A DNA stretch of 15,486 nt from NCBI GenBank assembly GCA_003565195.1, contig PXCX01000343.1, positions 1 through 15,486 on the forward strand, written 5' to 3'. This document shows positions 1 through 7,074 of the stretch, piece by piece. Numbering within the stretch: the first letter of the stretch is position 1; every line of letters starts with the position of its first letter. A model generated the notes under the pieces. The model saw only the letters and a program-made list of their open reading frames with translations, was not told the origin of the DNA and ran no database searches. A program made the position numbers and the translations under genes. Source of the DNA: PVC group bacterium (GTDB lineage Bacteria > Verrucomicrobiota > Kiritimatiellia > CAIKKV01 > PXCX01).

Positions 1-372
1 GATGGTCGCCTCGTGATTGTCTTCCGTCCGGTGCCTCCCGGGGAAGCCCAGACCTTGTCCGCCTTTCCCGACGGCTACTTTACGGCCTGGGTCGGACGCT
101 ACGAAGATATCGTCGCAGGTCGCGAGGGCGAGTGTATGATCCGGCTGCTGCGCAGCTACCGGGGTGCCGACCACACCTATCCCGGGCTGGAAGTGCTGCC
201 CGATGGAACCTTCGTCGCCACCACCTATATTCAGTATCAACCCGACGAACTGCAGTCCATCGTCAGCGTCCGCTTCCGACTGGATGAGATTGAATGTGAA
301 CAGATAAAATGGCCACAGAAAGTACAAGAGACACAGAACTCCAAGACCGAAGGAGATAAACAAAGTGAATGA
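1..372 (+). CDS. Sialidase-like (BNR propeller) protein, C-terminal part only
   Basis: The frame is already open at base 1 (DGRLVIVFR...), so the gene begins upstream and only the last 123 codons are here. The first in-frame GTG at position 13 is not a credible start. The fragment reads like the last blade of a six-bladed exo-sialidase propeller: a DGRLVIVFR strand, an AFPDGYFTAWVG segment, then YPGLEVLPDGTFVATTY and a closing VSVRFRLDE strand. The YPGLEVLPDGTF pattern is typical of GH33/sialidase-superfamily proteins annotated in polysaccharide-degrading Planctomycetes, Verrucomicrobiota and Kiritimatiellota. Catalytic Asp, Arg and Asp-box residues would lie upstream, so activity and any signal peptide cannot be judged. 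The stop codon TGA (370-372) overlaps the start of the next gene by 8 nt, which implies one transcript and coupled translation. Family assignment is moderately sure; substrate is unknown. Confidence 0.75.
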   Translation, partial: DGRLVIVFRPVPPGEAQTLSAFPDGYFTAWVGRYEDIVAGREGECMIRLLRSYRGADHTYPGLEVLPDGTFVATTYIQYQPDELQSIVSVRFRLDEIECEQIKWPQKVQETQNSKTEGDKQSE

Positions 373-1963
373 AAAACTGTATAACGGCATTGTGCTGCCG
401 GACGAGTGGCCGCCGCGCGACCGGGACCCGGCGTCCACAGAGCCGATGCGCGTGCCGTATCTCGACAACCCGCCTGCGGTCATCCCGATCGACGTCGGCC
501 GACAGCTCTTCTTGGACGACTTTCTGATTGCCGAAACCTCTCTGGCGCGGGTGTACCACCAACCGGAGCGCTATGCGGACAATCCGGTACTCGAGGCGGA
601 AACGCCCTTCGAGACCTGCGTCAAGCCGCGGGTCGGCTTGCAGCAGGGCGGCCTGTTCTGGAACCCGGCGAAGGCGCGCTACGAGATGTTCTACCATTCC
701 GGGACGTTGGATCCGCGCCATCGCCATCTGGCCTACAGCCGGGACCTGGTTCACTGGGAGCGTCCCGACTTCGGGGAGGGGTGCGGCAACCGCATCCGCG
801 AGCCCGGCCCCTCGGGTGAAACGCTGTCGCCGGACACCGCCGGTGCGGTGTTTGCCGTGTGGCTGGATCTCGATGCGGACGATCCGGCGGCGCGTTATAA
901 GTTTCTAGGAATGAGCCGCCGTGATCCCCGCACCCATCTGCTGCACACTTCGGCGGACGGCGTCAACTGGTCAAAACCGGTCTGGGCCGGGCCGGCGGAC
1001 GATGCACAGTCGCTCTTCTTCAATCCGTTTCGCGGCGTGTGGGTGTACAGCATCAAGCGCCGTAACCCCAGAGGGCGCGCTCGCTGGTACGCCGAGTCGC
1101 CGGACTTTCTGGCGGGTGGCGATTGGAGCCGGGCTGTCTACTGGACCGGCGCCGACCGCCTTGATGCGCCCGAGCCGGCGGACGGTTATCCGGCCTATCC
1201 CGAGGCGGGCGCCGTCTGCCAGCTCTACGCTCTGCACGGTGTCGCCTACGAGAGTATCATGCTTGGCCTGCACGAGATTCATCGCGGTCCGGAGAACGGT
1301 GTCTGCGAAAAGGGCGGATTCCCGAAGCTCACCGACTTGGAGGTGGGCTACAGCCGCGACGGCTTCCACTGGCACCGGCCGGATCGTAGCGGGTTCATCC
1401 GCGGGTCCCGCCGGATCGGCGACTGGGATTGCGCCTACCTCCACGGAACGACTTCGGTGCTGGTGATTCACGAGGACCGTTTGGTCTTTCCCTATGCGGG
1501 CTACTCGGGAATCGATCCGGACGGAACCAACCCCGGCATCTACAGCGGCGGCGCGATCGGTCTGGCCACGCTGCGCCGGGACGGGTTCGCCTCAATGGTT
1601 GCGGGCGAGCAGCCGGATTCGTTGACGACGCGTCCGGTCCGCTTCGCGGGCGAGTTCCTTTTCGTCAATGTCGCAGCGGACCAGGGAAGACTGTCGGTCG
1701 AAGTGCTCGACGAGCAGGCACAGCCGATTCCAGGCTTTACGGCGGCCGACTGCCTGCCGATCAGCCAGGACGGCACCCGGGAAGCCGTGCGCTGGCGCGG
1801 CGGCGCCAGCCTCGGTGGCTTGGTCGGCCGTCCCGTGCGTTTTCGCTTTAACCTGGAGCGCGGTCAACTTTACGCCTTCTGGGTCAGCGGCTCCGAACGC
1901 GGGGAGTCCGACGGCTACGTCGCCGGTGGCGGGCCGGCATTCAAGGGCAACAGGGATACATAA
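365..1963 (+). CDS. Five-bladed beta-propeller glycosidase-like protein (GH32/43/68-like fold), 532 aa
   Basis: The GTG start at 365 has AAGGAG at 350-355, nine bases upstream, and overlaps the previous stop by 8 nt. The N-terminus has a GRQLFLDDFLI motif (residues 45-55) followed by a HQPERY segment. This pairing is seen in a large, mostly uncharacterised family of propeller glycosidase-like proteins in polysaccharide-degrading PVC bacteria. Propeller repeats are visible as LAYSRDLVHWERP, HTSADGVNWSKP and GYSRDGFHWHRP, the S-x-D-x-x-x-W pattern of GH43-like blades. The last ~120 residues look like a beta-sandwich (FLFVNVAADQGRLSVEVLD ... VRFRFNLERGQLYAFWVS). There is no signal peptide, so it is probably cytoplasmic. 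The catalytic triad cannot be assigned confidently, and it may be a non-hydrolytic or phosphorylase-like relative. The gene is GC-rich (41 of 60 bases in 601-660) compared with parts of the following sulfatase gene. Confidence 0.75.
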   Translation: MNEKLYNGIVLPDEWPPRDRDPASTEPMRVPYLDNPPAVIPIDVGRQLFLDDFLIAETSLARVYHQPERYADNPVLEAETPFETCVKPRVGLQQGGLFWNPAKARYEMFYHSGTLDPRHRHLAYSRDLVHWERPDFGEGCGNRIREPGPSGETLSPDTAGAVFAVWLDLDADDPAARYKFLGMSRRDPRTHLLHTSADGVNWSKPVWAGPADDAQSLFFNPFRGVWVYSIKRRNPRGRARWYAESPDFLAGGDWSRAVYWTGADRLDAPEPADGYPAYPEAGAVCQLYALHGVAYESIMLGLHEIHRGPENGVCEKGGFPKLTDLEVGYSRDGFHWHRPDRSGFIRGSRRIGDWDCAYLHGTTSVLVIHEDRLVFPYAGYSGIDPDGTNPGIYSGGAIGLATLRRDGFASMVAGEQPDSLTTRPVRFAGEFLFVNVAADQGRLSVEVLDEQAQPIPGFTAADCLPISQDGTREAVRWRGGASLGGLVGRPVRFRFNLERGQLYAFWVSGSERGESDGYVAGGGPAFKGNRDT

Positions 1964-2086
1964 CAAATGAAACCGGCGCCTGCTATGATGCCCGAAAGAA
2001 ATTGACCCACCTTCGCTGAGCCTACGGCGTGAGCGGGCCACAAGACGTTTTGCAAGAGCCGCTGAAAATAATAAAGGAACGAAACC
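1964..2086 (+). other. Intergenic leader before the sulfatase gene, with imperfect hairpin and RBS
   Basis: This 123-bp gap holds an imperfect hairpin at 2014-2035: CGCT pairs with AGCG, GCC pairs with GGC, and TAC forms the loop. It is flanked by CCCACCTT on the left and GGGCC on the right. No T-run follows, so it is not a good intrinsic terminator. The sulfatase ribosome binding site AAGGA lies at 2074-2078, eight bases before the ATG at 2087. No convincing sigma-70 promoter is visible. Confidence 0.4.
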
Positions 2087-3556
2087 ATGCCGGAAAGACC
2101 AAACCTGCTATTCATCTTTACAGACCAACAGCGTCGCGATACCATGGCCTGTTATGGCAACGATTGGATTGAGACACCGAACCTGAACGCGCTGGCCGAG
2201 CGTTCGTATATCTTCGAAAATGCCTATGTCACGCAGCCGATATGCACCCCTTCGCGTTCGAGCATCATGACCGGGCTTTATCCGCACACCAGCGGGCTGA
2301 CAGCGAACAATATCCCCCTCAAGCCGGAGACCAAGGCATTTGTTGAGATGCTGCCAGAAGGCGCGTATCATACCGGCTACTTCGGCAAATGGCACCTGGG
2401 CGACGAGATAACCAAACAGCACGGTTTCGACGAATGGCGCAGTTTCGAGGACAACTACCGAAGATATTACTCGAAACCGGAATATCTCGAGCTTTACAGT
2501 GACTATCATCATTTTCTTGTGGCGAACGGATTTCAGCCGGACGCCGAAAAGGTTGGCAAGAAGGTTTTCGATCGCAACACCGCCGCCAGCCTGCCGGAAC
2601 AGTTTACAAAGGCGCGTTTTCTCGGCGCCGAGGCGGCGGATTTCATCCAGCGAAATAGCGAAAATCCGTTTGCGCTTTTCGTGAATTTTTTGGAGCCGCA
2701 TTCGCCCTATCATGGACCGCTTGATTGTCTCTACGATCCCTTCGATATGCCGGTCGGACCTCATTTTTTGGAGATGCCGCCCAGTGGCGCCTCGCTCAGG
2801 CACCGCCGCACCGCTGCTATGTTCAAAGGAAGAGAGCATCTGAAGACGGAAGATGATTGGCGGGCGCTTCGCGCCAAATACATGGGTAACGTCACGCTGG
2901 TGGATCGTGCGGTCGGTGATATCATGAAGGCGTTGAAAGAGAGCGGGGTGGCCGACAATACGATCGTCGTCTTCACTAGTGAACATGGCGATATGATGGG
3001 CGATCATCATATCCTCGCCAAGAGCGTTTTTTACGAGGAAGCGATCAGCGTGCCGCTGCTGGTCAGCCTGCCGGGGCAGAAGGACGACAGCCGACGCATC
3101 GGAGGCCGCTTTAGTCAGGTCGATCTAGCACCCACGCTGCTGGAACTGATGGGTTGCGATGCGCCGAGCGATATCGACGGAGTTAGCCGCGCGTCGGTGT
3201 TCAGCGATAGCGTTGCGCTGCGCGACAACGATGTATTTATAGAATGGCACGGTGGAATCGACAAACCGGGGCCGAAGGTGGAGCTGAAGGGGGCGACGGA
3301 GGAGGATATCCAACGTGCCGTGAACGCCTCCTGGCGAACGATTGTATCGCGCGAAGGATGGAAGCTGAACGCTTCTAGCGATGATCGCTGCGAGCTTTAC
3401 GACCTGAAGAACGATCCCTATGAACGGAATAATCTGATCGACGACGCCGGCTGGCAGCCGTGCATCAAGGAACTGATGGAGCGTATCAGAAAATGGCAGA
3501 CCGAAACCGGCGACGATATGGAACTACCGATAGACTGTGTCGGGCCCGTTGCATAG
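2087..3556 (+). CDS. Cysteine-type (S1 family) sulfatase, 489 aa
   Basis: It hydrolyses a sulfate ester, probably on a polysaccharide-derived sugar given the glycosidase neighbours. The formylglycine signature C-T-P-S-R is at residues 53-57. Cys53 would be oxidised to formylglycine by a maturase (FGE or an anaerobic radical-SAM enzyme) not in this window. Other family marks are TDQQ near residues 12-15 (metal ligand Asp13), GKWHLG at 100-105 (Lys101, His103), EHGDMMGDHH at 299-308 with Lys312, and a C-terminal ELYDLKNDPYERNNL block. The residue before the conserved His in the second metal motif is Glu299 where many members have Asp. No signal peptide or lipobox is present: the protein starts directly with the first beta strand (RPNLLFIFTD), so cytoplasmic action is likely. 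The start is supported by AAGGA eight bases upstream. Length is normal for the family. The substrate cannot be read from sequence. Confidence 0.93.
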   Translation: MPERPNLLFIFTDQQRRDTMACYGNDWIETPNLNALAERSYIFENAYVTQPICTPSRSSIMTGLYPHTSGLTANNIPLKPETKAFVEMLPEGAYHTGYFGKWHLGDEITKQHGFDEWRSFEDNYRRYYSKPEYLELYSDYHHFLVANGFQPDAEKVGKKVFDRNTAASLPEQFTKARFLGAEAADFIQRNSENPFALFVNFLEPHSPYHGPLDCLYDPFDMPVGPHFLEMPPSGASLRHRRTAAMFKGREHLKTEDDWRALRAKYMGNVTLVDRAVGDIMKALKESGVADNTIVVFTSEHGDMMGDHHILAKSVFYEEAISVPLLVSLPGQKDDSRRIGGRFSQVDLAPTLLELMGCDAPSDIDGVSRASVFSDSVALRDNDVFIEWHGGIDKPGPKVELKGATEEDIQRAVNASWRTIVSREGWKLNASSDDRCELYDLKNDPYERNNLIDDAGWQPCIKELMERIRKWQTETGDDMELPIDCVGPVA

Positions 3557-3693
3557 GGCTGTTTTGCGGTCACGGGGTCTGTCTCGAGTGGCACTTACTT
3601 AAGCTCATTGAACACAAAAAAGTAAAAGATACGTGCCTCAATGACGAAACACCCAAATACCCACCTGTCACGGCGTAGCGCGAAGCGCGTAGA

Positions 3694-3724
3694 CGGAAGT
3701 CCGAAAGAAATCGGAAGTCTGAAA
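3694..3724 (+). repeat. Short direct repeat, CGGAAGTC(C/T)GAAA, two copies, period 18
   Basis: CGGAAGTCCGAAA at 3694-3706 and CGGAAGTCTGAAA at 3712-3724 differ at one base. A further partial unit, TCCGAA, follows at 3725-3730. The array has a loose heptad feel (GGAAGTC, TGAAATC, CGAA). It lies in non-coding DNA between the sulfatase and GH2 genes. Confidence 0.6.
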
Positions 3725-3754
3725 TCCGAACCCATAGATTTACCGTGAGAGTGC

Positions 3755-3769
3755 ATCGTCAGAGACGAT
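3755..3769 (+). promoter_or_regulatory. Perfect inverted repeat/hairpin beside the GH2 ribosome binding site
   Basis: ATCGTC (3755-3760), AGA (3761-3763) and GACGAT (3764-3769) form a perfect 6-bp stem with a 3-nt loop. It ends four bases before the AAGGGA Shine-Dalgarno at 3774-3779 of the downstream gene. It could be a small operator or an mRNA stem affecting initiation or stability. The structure is seen directly; the function is inference. Confidence 0.4.
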
Positions 3770-3786
3770 TTACAAGGGATATAGAC

Positions 3787-5556
3787 ATGCAAAAAACAAA
3801 GACGCTCGAACTGAACGGCAACTGGCGTTTTTCGCCGGACCCGCACAAGGATGGCGAAGACTTGGGGTTCTGGAACAAAACCTATGATGACAGCCGATGG
3901 CCTGAGGTCATCGTGCCTTCATGTTTTGAAGCAGGCTGCCCCGGTCTTGATTTTTACGAGGGAATCTGCTGGTACCGCCGTTCGTTTTCAGTGCCGGCGC
4001 CATTTATTGGCCGTCGGATTGTATTGTGTTTTGAAGCAGTCAACAACCGCGCCAAGGTTTGGCTGAACGATCATTTCCTCGGAGAGAATCGGGACGGATT
4101 CCTGCCGTTTGAGTTTGAAGTACCTGCGGATTACATTCTGCGGGAAGGCAATATTCTTTCTGTTTCGGTCGACAATTCGCATTATGCTGGTGATGTACCG
4201 GGCATGCATGTTGGTTGGCGCGGCTTTGGCGGCATCATCCGCGAGGTCAGGTTACGGGCGACGGACCCCTTGTATATCCATAATTGCCAGATTCTTGCCA
4301 CCCCTGACAATAGGAAAGGTGGCGATGCGGAGTTCAGGATCAAGGTTATGAATACGCGCGGCACCCCGGAACAGATTCGTATGGAAGTTTCAGTTCAAGC
4401 TGCGGATCACACGATCTGTTCTCGTTTCAGTAGCGATGCAGAAACCGTAATGCCCGGCAAGGTGAAAGAATTCGTCTTGCATGAGCATATTGACCAAGTT
4501 CAGCCCTGGGCGCCTGCAACTCCGGAATTATATGCGGCCACCGTCAAGAGTATTGCATCGGGACAAATCACCGATACACATGAAATCAGGTTCGGCTTCA
4601 GGCGTATCGAAGCCAGCCGTGAGGGTCTGTTTCTGAACGGGGAAAAAATATTTCTGACCGGCTTCAACCGTCATGACGATTCGCCCCGTACTTATATGGC
4701 CGTTGACCACGTGTTGATCCGTCGCGATCTTGATGCCATGAAAGAAGCCGGCGCCAACATGGTGCGTCTCTGTCATTATCCGCACCATCCGGCTGAGCTT
4801 GATTACTGCGACCGGATCGGGTTGCTGGTGTTTGCCGAGATTCCCCTGTATTTCTGGAACGATGCAGACGAGGGCCGGCGGACGAACGCCGAACGGGTTC
4901 ATACCGCGACGCGGCAGCTTGAGCGCATGATAACCAGGGACTTCAACCATGCGAGCATTATGATCTGGTCCGTGAGCAACGAGACCCATGAAAGCGAACC
5001 TGGAGTGGCCGAGTCCAACCGGCAGATGATCCGCCACTGCCGGGCTTTGGATCCGACCCGGTTGATCGTTCATGTCAGCAATCATTGGCTTGATTTTGAA
5101 GAGGACGATGTGATTTGCGTCAACGCCTACCCCAGCATCGAATGGCCTAACGGTGGACATAACCCGGCTACCTATGGCGATGGAAGCAGAGCCGCGATGT
5201 GGTGGCGCGACAAACTGACCGGAATCCGGCAGCGCTATCCCGATAAGCCGGTTCTGGTAACGGAATTCGGTTACTGTTCTTTTGCCGGTACCCATGGGCA
5301 TTCGTTTAGTGAAGAAGAGCATGCGCGTGTCATTGCGGCTGAATTTAGCGCGTTCACGGAAGCCCTGGTGTGCGGCGCGCTGATCTGGTGTTGGGCGGAT
5401 CATTCGTGGCCGGCCGGCCGATTCCTGGGCGGGATCTCGCTTAGCCCCTTCGGCGTACTCGCCCGCGACCGGCAGCGGCTCCAGCCGTTCCATACAGCGC
5501 GGAAACTATTCCGCATAAAGCAAGGCATGTCAGAACAGCAAAAAGGAACTTCTTGA
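3787..5556 (+). CDS. Glycoside hydrolase family 2 enzyme (beta-galactosidase/glucuronidase-like), 589 aa
   Basis: A retaining exo-glycosidase is predicted. The start at ATG 3787 is chosen because AAGGGA (3774-3779) lies seven bases upstream and the protein then begins at the family's LNGNWRF motif; the frame is open to a GTG at 3745 but that extension is unlike GH2 proteins. Domain order is a sugar-binding jelly roll (about 5-160, ending GWRGFGGIIREV), an Ig-like domain (about 170-275, ending FGFRRIE) and a TIM barrel (about 280-585). Acid/base is Glu399 in SVSNETHE; nucleophile is Glu493 in VTEFG. The overall length and layout resemble beta-glucuronidases. However, the C-terminal N-x-K motif that binds the glucuronate carboxylate appears replaced (SPFGVLARDR where GUS has NKKGIFTRDR), so another substrate is likelier. 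No signal peptide is present. It ends the plus-strand glycan block. Confidence 0.92.
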   Translation: MQKTKTLELNGNWRFSPDPHKDGEDLGFWNKTYDDSRWPEVIVPSCFEAGCPGLDFYEGICWYRRSFSVPAPFIGRRIVLCFEAVNNRAKVWLNDHFLGENRDGFLPFEFEVPADYILREGNILSVSVDNSHYAGDVPGMHVGWRGFGGIIREVRLRATDPLYIHNCQILATPDNRKGGDAEFRIKVMNTRGTPEQIRMEVSVQAADHTICSRFSSDAETVMPGKVKEFVLHEHIDQVQPWAPATPELYAATVKSIASGQITDTHEIRFGFRRIEASREGLFLNGEKIFLTGFNRHDDSPRTYMAVDHVLIRRDLDAMKEAGANMVRLCHYPHHPAELDYCDRIGLLVFAEIPLYFWNDADEGRRTNAERVHTATRQLERMITRDFNHASIMIWSVSNETHESEPGVAESNRQMIRHCRALDPTRLIVHVSNHWLDFEEDDVICVNAYPSIEWPNGGHNPATYGDGSRAAMWWRDKLTGIRQRYPDKPVLVTEFGYCSFAGTHGHSFSEEEHARVIAAEFSAFTEALVCGALIWCWADHSWPAGRFLGGISLSPFGVLARDRQRLQPFHTARKLFRIKQGMSEQQKGTS

Positions 5557-5715
5557 TCATGACACGCTCCAAGGAACCTGCGCAAGAAGTTTCAGCAGGC
5601 CGACGTTGCATTGCGGAGACTGAGAACTGAACACAGCAAAAAGCATTAAGTCAAAATATAAAGTTTATTATGGATTGCCCTGCCCGCAGACCCCGGCTGC
5701 CTGCTGGCAGACGAA
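5557..5715. other. Convergent intergenic region between GH2 gene and thiE
   Basis: This 159-bp region lies between two genes that end facing each other. It has an AT-rich patch (about 5640-5675) and a small stem, CTGCC-TGCT-GGCAG (5697-5710), just after the thiE stop codon in the direction of thiE transcription. No T-run follows the stem on either strand, so it is at best a weak terminator. Nothing else recognisable is present. Confidence 0.35.
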
Positions 5716-6375
5716 TCAAGATTCCGATTGGATGAGATTCAATAGCTTTGCGGCGGCCGCGCCGGGATCCGGCGCGGCGGTGACGGCGGTGACGACGGCG
5801 ATCGTGCGCGCACCGGCCGCCCGCAGGTCCGGAATATGCTTTTCCTTGATGCCGCCCATGACGGTGAAAGGAAGGTCGACCTTCGGGGCGATGCGGCGCA
5901 GACCTTCCAACCCCAGGAAATCCTGGCTCCAGGCTTTGGTTCCGGTTGGAAACAGGGGGCCGATATTGACATAGGATGCGCCGTTCCGTTGCGCGGCGAG
6001 GGCTTCTTCAATATTATGCGACGAGGCGCCCAGCACCAGGTCCGGAGCCAGCCGTCGCGCCGCGTCCATCGGCAGATCGTCCAGCCCCAGATGAACCCCA
6101 TCGGCCTCGACAGCCAGGGCGATATCGAGCCGGTCATTGATTATGAGCAGCGCGTCGTAATGCGATGTCAGTTTGCGCAAGCGGCGCCCATATTCGAATA
6201 ACTCGCGGGCCGTCATGTTTTTTTCGCGTAATTGCACCAGGCGTACCCCGGCGTCGAGCGCCGCCTGAACGATGGTTTCGGTGGAACGTCCCGCCGAATA
6301 CTCGCTGGACGTAACCACATACAAGCCGGCCTTTATGAAGGCTCGCATACGCAACGCATGCCGTGAACCGTACAT
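5716..6375 (-). CDS. thiE: Thiamine-phosphate synthase ThiE, 219 aa
   Basis: It joins HMP pyrophosphate to the thiazole phosphate to give thiamine monophosphate, in the cytoplasm. The (beta/alpha)8 TIM-barrel signatures are in order: GLYVVTS (17-23), QLREK (48-52, pyrophosphate contacts), INDRLDIAL (79-87), DGVHLG (92-97), NIGPLFPTGTK (137-147) and VMGGI (172-176). Length is normal. The ATG at 6375 is supported by AAGGGG six bases upstream; an internal Met10 is less well supported. It lies 41 bp downstream of the PIN toxin gene and in the same direction as thiS-thiG-thiH, from which it is separated by the toxin-antitoxin pair. Expression may therefore depend on readthrough or on the toxin-antitoxin promoter. 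Confidence 0.95.
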   Translation of the reverse strand: MYGSRHALRMRAFIKAGLYVVTSSEYSAGRSTETIVQAALDAGVRLVQLREKNMTARELFEYGRRLRKLTSHYDALLIINDRLDIALAVEADGVHLGLDDLPMDAARRLAPDLVLGASSHNIEEALAAQRNGASYVNIGPLFPTGTKAWSQDFLGLEGLRRIAPKVDLPFTVMGGIKEKHIPDLRAAGARTIAVVTAVTAAPDPGAAAAKLLNLIQSES

Positions 6376-6416
6376 GAATGACCCCTTATCGGATACACGC
6401 TTTCAAAGGCATCATA

Positions 6417-6848
6417 TCATGCCACAAGCCATGGCGCAATATACTTAAATGGGTTGGCAATCTGCAAACTCCCTTCAATCGTCTGCCCGTCTTGGAAATC
6501 CTCCGAATAGAGGGTATCGCATTGGTTTTCCAAGGCGGACGCGAGCATAAGGCTGTCGAAATAGGAATAGCGATATGCCTTCTTGAGTTGCAGCGCTTTT
6601 CGGATTGTTGAAAAGCCGACAATGGACAGCTCGGTTCTATCCGCAATTTCATCAATCTTGCCAAGCACATCATCTGGTGGAAGATCGAATTTCAGCGACA
6701 GGACATTCGCGACCTCATTCAGCACCTGCGACGAGATCACTGCCGGTGACAAACAGAGCGACACCGCTACCTGGCGTTTTCCCGGTTCGTCGGCTGAATA
6801 CAGGTAGATTAGGACGTTGCTGTCCAGAAAAGGTTTAGCGGCGGGCAT
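6417..6848 (-). CDS. vapC: PIN-domain toxin, VapC-like ribonuclease, 143 aa
   Basis: PIN-domain toxins are Mg-dependent endoribonucleases, often cutting initiator tRNA or rRNA. The acidic quartet is complete: Asp9 in FLDSNVLIY, Glu45 in SQVLNEVANV, Asp98 in YFDSLMLASAL and Asp117 in YSEDFQDG, so the toxin is predicted active. The start at 6848 has AAGGA five bases upstream, which lies inside the antitoxin gene; the two frames overlap by 14 nt (6835-6848), typical of coupled antitoxin-toxin translation. The gene sits between thiH and thiE. Its GC content is about half (32 of 60 bases in 6481-6540) against 42 of 60 in a sampled stretch of thiG, consistent with acquisition. The RNA target cannot be told from sequence. 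Confidence 0.88.
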   Translation of the reverse strand: MPAAKPFLDSNVLIYLYSADEPGKRQVAVSLCLSPAVISSQVLNEVANVLSLKFDLPPDDVLGKIDEIADRTELSIVGFSTIRKALQLKKAYRYSYFDSLMLASALENQCDTLYSEDFQDGQTIEGSLQIANPFKYIAPWLVA

Positions 6849-7047
6849 TGGCTTCCTTACGATCGAACCGATAACCCTTTGTTTTCAGAACAGGCGGCGA
6901 GAACGTGGTTGCAGTCATTCCTGAACGCCGGGCACGTTCCTGGTCCCACATCAGAATCACTTTGACATGGCAAGCTTCGAGGTTTTCGTCTCGAGGTACC
7001 TGAATACGGCTATCCCGCACATCCGCTTCAAACTCAATGGTTTTCAT
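6835..7047 (-). CDS. VapB-like antitoxin, 70 aa
   Basis: A small protein directly upstream of and overlapping a PIN toxin is expected to bind and neutralise the toxin and to repress the shared promoter. The N-terminal half (MKTIEFEADVRDSRIQVP ... HVKVILMW) looks like a short beta-rich DNA-binding or dimerisation part. The C-terminal tail (VLKTKGYRFDRKEANARR) resembles the TKGF-F-R-EAN-R tails I associate with antitoxins paired with PIN toxins; such tails usually insert into the toxin. The start at 7047 has GAGGA six bases upstream (7053-7057). I recognise the family only by pattern and context. Confidence 0.75.
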   Translation of the reverse strand: MKTIEFEADVRDSRIQVPRDENLEACHVKVILMWDQERARRSGMTATTFSPPVLKTKGYRFDRKEANARR

Positions 7048-7074
7048 GGCGATCCTCTGGTTTTAAATGAGGAG

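Larger units (their letters stand above)
3557..3786 (+). other. Intergenic region between sulfatase and GH2 genes, repeat-rich
   Basis: This 230-bp region is the longest gene-free stretch in the window. It contains, left to right: a 7-bp inverted repeat (TCATTGA at 3605-3611 and TCAATGA at 3638-3644, 26-nt spacer), a GC-rich CGCG-AAG-CGCG element around 3678-3688, a short direct repeat (3694-3724) and a 6-bp perfect hairpin (3755-3769) just before the GH2 ribosome binding site. Open frames crossing it are short and match no family I recognise. No clear terminator with a T-run and no clear promoter was seen. Confidence 0.5.

Noticed and set aside
3605..3644. 7-bp inverted repeat TCATTGA/TCAATGA as transposon ends or terminator
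   Set aside because: The loop is 26 nt, the stem is AT-rich and short, there is no transposase frame and no target-site duplication.
3745..3786. GTG at 3745 as GH2 start
   Set aside because: The extra residues are unlike GH2 N-termini, run through the hairpin, and AAGGGA supports ATG 3787.
5559..5630. Short plus-strand frame of 23 codons after the GH2 gene (ATG at 5559)
   Set aside because: No family resemblance, the AAGGA upstream is too far, and a frame of this length is expected by chance.
5615..5630. CTGAGA-like sequence that recalls a TPP riboswitch block
   Set aside because: It is on the wrong strand for the thi genes, lies past the end of thiE, and the other conserved riboswitch blocks are absent.
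5697..5710. CTGCC-TGCT-GGCAG stem as intrinsic terminator
   Set aside because: The stem is only 5 bp and no T-run follows on either strand.
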